NCBI GenBank assembly: GCA_965279125.1
Contig: CBDIHL010000042.1
Coordinates: 144,356-208,355, forward strand
Reading direction: 5' to 3'
From: Dinoroseobacter sp965279125
GTDB lineage: Bacteria > Pseudomonadota > Alphaproteobacteria > Rhodobacterales > Rhodobacteraceae
DNA: 64,000 nucleotides
This document shows, piece by piece, positions 59,190 through 64,000 of the stretch. The position numbers and the translations under genes were made by a program. The notes below the pieces were generated by a model. It did no database searches. It saw only the letters and a list, made by a program, of their open reading frames with translations, and was not told the origin of the DNA. Position 1 is the first letter of the stretch; every line of letters begins with the position of its first letter.

Positions 59190-60755
59190 TCAGGCGCTGC
59201 GCAACGCGCGCGGGCTGTCATCCATAAGTGCGATCAATTGGTGCGCGAGGCGTTCAAGCATGTCGGCTTTGACAGCTGCGAAATCCGGGTCATCCCACAG
59301 ATTGCGTGATTGCTGCGGGTCATTGGCACGGTCGTAAAGCTCGCCCCAGTCTTCATCGCGGTAGACCGTCATGCGCCAGTCCTTGGTCATCACCGACCGG
59401 GCCCGCGCGGGCGTTTCAAACCCCATGCGGACGAACCCGTCGCTGTATTCGACCAGCATCGCCTCGCGCACCGGCGTGTCTTCGGCCTTGATGTTGGACA
59501 GAAGCGAGCGTCCTTGCATCCCGACATACGGGGCCTCGCCGATCCGGTCGAGGATCGTTGCCGCCATGTCGATGGTGGAGGCGAGTGTGGTGCTGACCTT
59601 GGCTTCGTCCGCATCCGGCTCGGACCAGATCATCGGCACATGAGTGACGGATTCGTGCATCCATGGACCTTTGAGAAGCAGGTTGTAATCGCCCAGGTAA
59701 TCGCCGTGATCGGTGTTGAAGATGATGATCGTATTCTCGGCCTGACCCGTCTTGTGCAGGGTCTTGATGATCTCGCCGATCGCATCGTCGATCATCGTGG
59801 TCATGCCAGCGGTCAGGGCCATTGCCTCCTGCACGTGGCGATCCGAGACCATGATGGCGTTGGTATCTTTGTCTTCCTCATCGCCGCGCTCCATCGCGGC
59901 CTTACAAGCCTCGAGCGGTGGCGGCGGGTTGGTGTGGGACGCATAGGGATACGCCACCTCAAACTGCTCGGGCTGATACATGTCCCAATACTTGCCCGGC
60001 GGCGTGAACGGGTGATGCGGGTCGGGAAACGAGACATAGGTGAATTTGGGCGCGGTGTCGTCGGCGATGGATTTCAGATACTCAATCGCGCGGTCGCGGA
60101 TGTAATTGGTCGGGTAATCATCCTCGGCCAAGGGCGTGCGGACCGCTTGCGGACACGTGTAGTCATGGGGCAGTTGGTTTGCCGGATCACGCAGGTCTTC
60201 CCAAGTGTCGGGGTACTTGCGCTTGAGCCATTGCAGGTAATGCCCCCGCGCGGTGGCCCCATGACCAGTGACGATATTGGCGTGATCGAACCCGTAATAG
60301 GGCGTGTCGATGCGGGCGTCTTTGTCCCCTGCATACGTCTCATTCGCCTCGGCCAGATGCGACAGCCCGGTTTGATCTTTCGCCTCCGGGATCAACCGAT
60401 CTTCGGGGTCTTGCCAGTCATGGGGATTGCCTTTGGTCATCGGCTCCAGGTGGCTCTTGCCGATGGTCGCCGTCCGATATCCAGCCGCGCGCAGCACATC
60501 CACGAAAGTCTTGCTGCCCGGTGCCAGCACACAACCGTTATAGCGCAGACCGTTTGTCGTGGGGTAGCGCCCGGTCATAAACGCCCCTCGGTTCGGCATA
60601 CATACGGGCGAGGCGACGTGGAAATCCGTAAAACGCACGCCGTTCGCGGCCAAGGCATCAATGTTGGGCGTCTTGACCACCGGATGCCCGTAGCACCCGA
60701 GCCAATCCGCCCGGTGCTGATCGGTCATGATGTAGAGGAAGTTCGGCTTCGACAT
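59190..60755 (-). CDS. Sulfatase-family hydrolase (type I, CMPNR motif), cytoplasmic
   Basis: This 521-residue enzyme has FLYIMTDQHRADWLG (metal Asp), the formylglycine motif C52-M-P-N-R, FMTGRYPTTNG, GKSHLEP and IFNTDHGDYLGDYNLLLKG with metal Asp and His. CMPNR fits C-x-P-x-R but not the commonest C-x-P-S-R. There is no signal peptide. It may cleave a sulfate ester or a phosphonate/phosphodiester, as in phosphonate monoester hydrolases. It lies between the fused TRAP permease gene and the aromatic aminotransferase gene, mirroring the module at 30.7-36.6 kb. Confidence 0.87.
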   Translation of the reverse strand: MSKPNFLYIMTDQHRADWLGCYGHPVVKTPNIDALAANGVRFTDFHVASPVCMPNRGAFMTGRYPTTNGLRYNGCVLAPGSKTFVDVLRAAGYRTATIGKSHLEPMTKGNPHDWQDPEDRLIPEAKDQTGLSHLAEANETYAGDKDARIDTPYYGFDHANIVTGHGATARGHYLQWLKRKYPDTWEDLRDPANQLPHDYTCPQAVRTPLAEDDYPTNYIRDRAIEYLKSIADDTAPKFTYVSFPDPHHPFTPPGKYWDMYQPEQFEVAYPYASHTNPPPPLEACKAAMERGDEEDKDTNAIMVSDRHVQEAMALTAGMTTMIDDAIGEIIKTLHKTGQAENTIIIFNTDHGDYLGDYNLLLKGPWMHESVTHVPMIWSEPDADEAKVSTTLASTIDMAATILDRIGEAPYVGMQGRSLLSNIKAEDTPVREAMLVEYSDGFVRMGFETPARARSVMTKDWRMTVYRDEDWGELYDRANDPQQSRNLWDDPDFAAVKADMLERLAHQLIALMDDSPRALRSA

Positions 60756-60782
60756 ATCTGTAAGGGCCTTAAGCTAAGAGGG

Positions 60783-62702
60783 TTATGCGGGCGTCGCAGC
60801 GCGGGCTGAGAACCGGTTGTAGAGAACCAGTGCCACGCCCAGCGCCAAGGCGGTGCCATTGACCAAAGGATCGGGGTTGATGATCGCAAGGCCAAGGGCG
60901 GCGCGCAACAAAGCCTCCGGCGTGGACAAGCGCTTGTAGTCAAAGCGGCTCGCCGCTGTTGCGATCAGGTAGCACATCGCAAAGAGCCGCACGAGAATGT
61001 AGAGGAACGTCGTCATGTCGAAGGTGGCACCCGCCTCGGGCACGATCAGCATCATCGGATTGTAGACCCAGAAGAACGGCAGCAGGAAGATCACGATACC
61101 GATCCTGAGCGCCGCGATCCCGGTGCGCGTCGGGTTCCCGCCCGAGATCGACGCCGCCGCATAGGCCGTCATCGCCACCGGCGGCGTGATGCCCGACGCA
61201 ACCCCGTAGTAGAGCACGAAGAGGTGTGCAGTCAGCGCCTCCAACCCGAACCCGCGCATGGTGGATCCCAGCACGATGATGATCGTGAGATACGCAGGCA
61301 GCGTCGGCATCCCCATGCCCAGCAACATGCACGCACCAGACGCCAAAAGCAGCGTTGCCAGCAGGCTGAAATCGGTCGCGCCGTTCAGCATATAGGACAG
61401 CTGCGATGGCAAGCCCGTCGACAGCATCGTCGCGATCACGATGGAGATACAGCAGACCGCAATCAGCAGGCGCGCGAAGGACAAACAGCCTTGGGCAAAG
61501 CCTTTGACCAGACGGAACGGCTCGCGGCGGATATCAGGGTTGATGAAGCTGATGGTGAAGAGGACCATGAGCGCGATGAGCGCCGATCCAGCCGGGGACA
61601 TGCCTTGGATCAGGGCAAAGATCACGGTGCCGATGGGCAGGATGATCAGCAGAAGGTTCACGTAGTCCTGGAAGGAAACTTCAAGCTCGGTCGGGCGCTC
61701 TTCCTCGGCCTCGATCCCGAGGCGGCGGCTCTCGAACACGATGGTCATGAACAGCGACGAGTAGTAAAACAGCGCGGGCACAATCGCAGCCGTCATCACG
61801 GTCACATACGACACGCCGACGAAATCCGCGAGGATCAGCGCAGCGGCCCCCATGATCGGCGGCATGATCTGGCCACCCGTGGAGGCCGTTGCCTCCACCC
61901 CGCCGGCAAAGCTGGGCGAGAAGCCGCGTTTCTTGATCATCGGAATGGTGATCACCCCGGTGCCGACAACGTTCGCCACGGCAGATCCGGAGACCATCCC
62001 AAAGAGACCGGACCCCAGCACAGCCGCATGAGCCGGGCCGCCGCGGAATTTATAGAGGTGCTTGATGGTGATTTTCAGCAGCGACAGACCGGCACCCGTC
62101 CCCTCAAGCATCGCGCCCAGAACAATGAACGGGAAGACGGTGGACAGAACGATACTTGTGACATTGCCAAGGATGCCGTCATCGAGGGCGAGCCACAGGT
62201 TCTCGGTCAGATCGTTGACGAGGCTGTCTTGGAAGCTCCAGACAAAATAGGCCAGCGACAAGGCGGACACCACGACAAGCGGCACGCCCCACAGCCGCAG
62301 CGTCAGGTACATGATGCACAGGCAGGCGGCGAAGGTGGTCCAGGCTTGGTAGGGCTGAAAGAACACGATGGTGTCGTGCATCTTGGTGACGTCGACATAG
62401 AAGCGCCAGCAGGCATAGGCCATGATCAGGCCAATGATGACATCAAGGCAAAGTGCTGCGATCTGATAGGATTTCGGGCGGTCCTTTACGGTGTTGACCA
62501 GTGGGGCTGCCAGCAAAACCACGAGGATGCACAAGAACAACATCGCCGCCCGGTAGGGTTCCGCATCAAACGGCCCGAAGCGCGGCAGCGGCCCTATCGC
62601 GGGCAAGCGGTGTAGGATGGGGATCAACCCCATGAAGAAGGCGATGATCAAGGCCAGACGCTTGTTCAGTGGCATGGTGTGTTGGGCAGCCGCGTCGGTC
62701 AT
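60783..62702 (-). CDS. Fused TRAP transporter permease (DctQM-type)
   Basis: The 639-residue membrane protein has an N-terminal DctQ-like part (about 1-150) joined to a DctM-like part. Typical TAXI-partner segments are GGPAHAAVLGSGLFGMVSGS, GGVEATASTGGQIMPPIMG and LGMGMPTLPAYLTIIIVLG. It is 143 residues shorter than the 34-kb paralogue, mostly in the region between the two parts. It lies 31 bp after the TAXI receptor gene. Confidence 0.9.
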   Translation of the reverse strand: MTDAAAQHTMPLNKRLALIIAFFMGLIPILHRLPAIGPLPRFGPFDAEPYRAAMLFLCILVVLLAAPLVNTVKDRPKSYQIAALCLDVIIGLIMAYACWRFYVDVTKMHDTIVFFQPYQAWTTFAACLCIMYLTLRLWGVPLVVVSALSLAYFVWSFQDSLVNDLTENLWLALDDGILGNVTSIVLSTVFPFIVLGAMLEGTGAGLSLLKITIKHLYKFRGGPAHAAVLGSGLFGMVSGSAVANVVGTGVITIPMIKKRGFSPSFAGGVEATASTGGQIMPPIMGAAALILADFVGVSYVTVMTAAIVPALFYYSSLFMTIVFESRRLGIEAEEERPTELEVSFQDYVNLLLIILPIGTVIFALIQGMSPAGSALIALMVLFTISFINPDIRREPFRLVKGFAQGCLSFARLLIAVCCISIVIATMLSTGLPSQLSYMLNGATDFSLLATLLLASGACMLLGMGMPTLPAYLTIIIVLGSTMRGFGLEALTAHLFVLYYGVASGITPPVAMTAYAAASISGGNPTRTGIAALRIGIVIFLLPFFWVYNPMMLIVPEAGATFDMTTFLYILVRLFAMCYLIATAASRFDYKRLSTPEALLRAALGLAIINPDPLVNGTALALGVALVLYNRFSARAATPA

Positions 62703-62733
62703 GTCTCATCGCCTCCGTCGTTGGTGTGGAACG

Positions 62734-63735
62734 TTACTGTGCGATCAGACGCTCGGGCACTTCGATGCCGTTGTCAGCGTAGTAGCGCACGGCCCCCGGA
62801 TGCAGCGGCATGTTGTTGCCATCAAACGGGGTCTTGTTGATCGACTTCAAAAGCGCGATCTCGTCGCTGTTCTTGTCGAGGTTGTCCCAGAAGGTCGCGG
62901 TCAGCAAATACGCCTCGTCGTCTGACATGGTCTGGTTCACGCCCACGAGCATTGTGTAGTTGTAGCTCAGCACATCCACATCGCCGTTCTCGACCCCCTC
63001 ATAGGACCCTGCGGGGATACCGCCCGGCACGCTGCCTACGGACAGGAAGTCCGCGTAGGCTTCGCTGCCTTCCATCCCTTCGGGCGCTTGCATGAAGCGG
63101 TAATCGCCTTGCAGAAGCAGCTGTACGATCGCGGCACTGCCCACGGCGGTCGAGAAGTTCAGCACGTCAAACTGACCATCCTGGAACGACTGCACCGCAG
63201 CGCCCCAGCCCATCTTGACGGTGTCGTAATCTTCGTCGGCGGTCAGACCGCTCATGAGGTTCACAAACGACGACAGCTGCGCGTTCGCATTGCCCCCCGG
63301 AGGGCCGATATAGACGCGCTTTCCGGCGACATCGCTCCAGTCCTCGATGCCGCTATCGGCGCGCACGATGGAATGCAGCGCGCCCCCAGTGAACGCAAAC
63401 AGCGAGCGTAGATTGCCCGACAGAGCCTTAGCGTCATCGCCCATCTCGCGGTAAGGGCCCGCACCGCGCGTCATGGCGTTGAACGCGCGCGGTGGCACGA
63501 TTGCGACGTCGATCTGCTCGGCCGCGAGCTTGATGGCCGAGCGCGACAGCGTCTGCCCGGTGTTCAGCGTGATCGAGGTGTCCGTGCCCGCCAGATCGCG
63601 CCCCATCACCTGCAACACGATGGAGGTCAGGCCCGTCTGGCCCGCAGATTCAGCCTTGAGATCGCTGGCAGACGCGCCAGCGCTGAGCGCGAATACGAGT
63701 GTTGTGGCAGTTGCCAATGTCCGTAAAGTCTTCAT
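62734..63735 (-). CDS. TAXI-family TRAP transporter solute receptor
   Basis: The 333-residue periplasmic protein has a signal peptide (KTLRTLATATTLVFALSAGASA) and the TAXI pattern ITLNTGQTLSRSAIKLAAEQIDVAIVPP, YIGPPGGNANAQLSSF and MGWGAAVQSFQDGQFD. A GGGAG site lies 7 bp before the ATG. It supplies the fused permease. Sequence similarity to the 33-kb receptor is clear in the motif regions but divergent elsewhere, so ligands probably differ. Confidence 0.9.
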   Translation of the reverse strand: MKTLRTLATATTLVFALSAGASASDLKAESAGQTGLTSIVLQVMGRDLAGTDTSITLNTGQTLSRSAIKLAAEQIDVAIVPPRAFNAMTRGAGPYREMGDDAKALSGNLRSLFAFTGGALHSIVRADSGIEDWSDVAGKRVYIGPPGGNANAQLSSFVNLMSGLTADEDYDTVKMGWGAAVQSFQDGQFDVLNFSTAVGSAAIVQLLLQGDYRFMQAPEGMEGSEAYADFLSVGSVPGGIPAGSYEGVENGDVDVLSYNYTMLVGVNQTMSDDEAYLLTATFWDNLDKNSDEIALLKSINKTPFDGNNMPLHPGAVRYYADNGIEVPERLIAQ

Positions 63736-63813
63736 GGTCTTCTCCCGGTTGCGTATCTTGATTAAGGCTATTTTTACGTTGGTGCTGGTGTTGATCCACG
63801 ATGGAGGGCCTTC

Positions 63814-63832
63814 AATTTCATTTGTTGAAATT
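63814..63832. promoter_or_regulatory. Inverted repeat upstream of the second TAXI-TRAP operon
   Basis: AATTTCA (63814-63820) and TGAAATT (63826-63832) form a perfect 7-bp inverted repeat with a TTTGT spacer. It lies 79 bp upstream of the TAXI receptor start and 15 bp past the RidA stop, the right place for an operator. No regulator is encoded nearby in the window. Confidence 0.4.
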
Positions 63833-63846
63833 AACAGCAGCGACGA

Positions 63847-64000
63847 TCACTCCGTTTGCACCACGGCCATTGCCGTAATCTGAAGCAAGCACCCTTCCGG
63901 CAACACGGCCACATGCGCTTGACGTGCGGGACGGTGGGCCGGGTCGGGCCAGCATTCCAGCCAATGCACATTGACCGTCTCGCGATCTGACTTGTCGCGG
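63847..64000 (-). CDS. RidA (YjgF/YER057c) family protein, C-terminal part only
   Basis: The frame runs off the right edge, so only the last 51 residues are present. They read ETVNVHWLECWPDPAHRPARQ followed by VAVLPEGCLLQITAMAV and end in VVQTE, which fits the RidA C terminus (PAR...LP-GCL-QI-A-AV). RidA proteins hydrolyse reactive enamine/imine intermediates formed by PLP enzymes. It is upstream of the TAXI-TRAP, sulfatase and aminotransferase genes on the same strand. Confidence 0.8.
   Translation of the reverse strand, partial: RDKSDRETVNVHWLECWPDPAHRPARQAHVAVLPEGCLLQITAMAVVQTE

Noticed and set aside
61224..62615. Long plus-strand open frame (about 460 codons)
   Set aside because: It is antisense to the fused TRAP permease gene. 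The product is rich in Arg, His, Gln and Asp with no domain, as expected for the complement of a membrane-protein gene.

Overview
The window is gene-dense, GC-rich DNA. It looks like an alphaproteobacterium of the Rhodobacteraceae/Roseobacter type, judged from the many TRAP and TAXI-TRAP transporters, the rhizobial-type rhamnose locus (RhaI isomerase plus bifunctional RhaD), the acs/actP acetate module and the general codon use. This is inference from family content; there is no rRNA or other taxonomic marker, and I saw no tRNA or CRISPR array.

Layout. 1-1.9 kb: the end of an M19 dipeptidase gene and a MetE-like methyltransferase. 1.9-10 kb: an unusual accessory block. It holds a winged-helix/TPR regulator with a near-perfect 26-bp palindrome upstream, a minus-strand pair (subtilase plus vanadium-haloperoxidase/PAP2-type enzyme), and a divergent plus-strand run of an extensin/M15-like protein with a peptidoglycan-binding domain, a DUF1906 glycoside-hydrolase-like protein, two secreted proteins and a membrane protein. 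10-18.7 kb: an acetate module (acs, adk, DUF4212 subunit, actP) followed by a cNMP/CBS/DUF294 protein, a small membrane protein and a DnaQ-like exonuclease. 19.3-30.7 kb: a divergent catabolic cluster. On the minus strand are FAH hydrolase, nitroreductase, OsmC, TRAP DctPQM and intradiol dioxygenase. On the plus strand are YciI, GntR, malonyl-CoA decarboxylase, malonyl-CoA synthetase and an aromatic-hydroxylase flavoprotein.

30.7-36.6 kb: sulfatase and GST, divergent from a TAXI receptor and fused TRAP permease. 36.7-45 kb: a minus-strand operon of a sugar-type ABC transporter, dicupin, HpcH/HpaI aldolase, alpha/beta hydrolase and RraA-like protein, divergent from a second GntR gene. 45-55.7 kb: a complete L-rhamnose locus (rhaDI divergent from rhaRSTPQUK). 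56-57.1 kb: a small ORF coupled to a class IV aminotransferase. 57.1-57.9 kb: rearranged DNA with a decayed IS5-family transposase. 58-64 kb: aromatic aminotransferase, a second sulfatase, a second fused TRAP permease and TAXI receptor, and a RidA-family gene cut by the window end.

How the parts work together. Most of the window is a string of uptake-plus-catabolism modules, each with its own transporter and usually its own repressor. Three divergent promoter regions (25.23, 33.09 and 44.23 kb) carry nearly the same operator-like sequence (two match at 17 of 18 positions), which suggests that the 19-37 kb modules and the 36-44 kb operon are co-regulated by GntR-FCD repressors. The rhamnose control region has five CAATCAT/ATGATTG half-sites spaced exactly 20, 20, 20 and 10 bp. 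The least explained parts are the 1.9-10 kb envelope/protease/haloperoxidase block and the two sulfatase/TAXI-TRAP modules.
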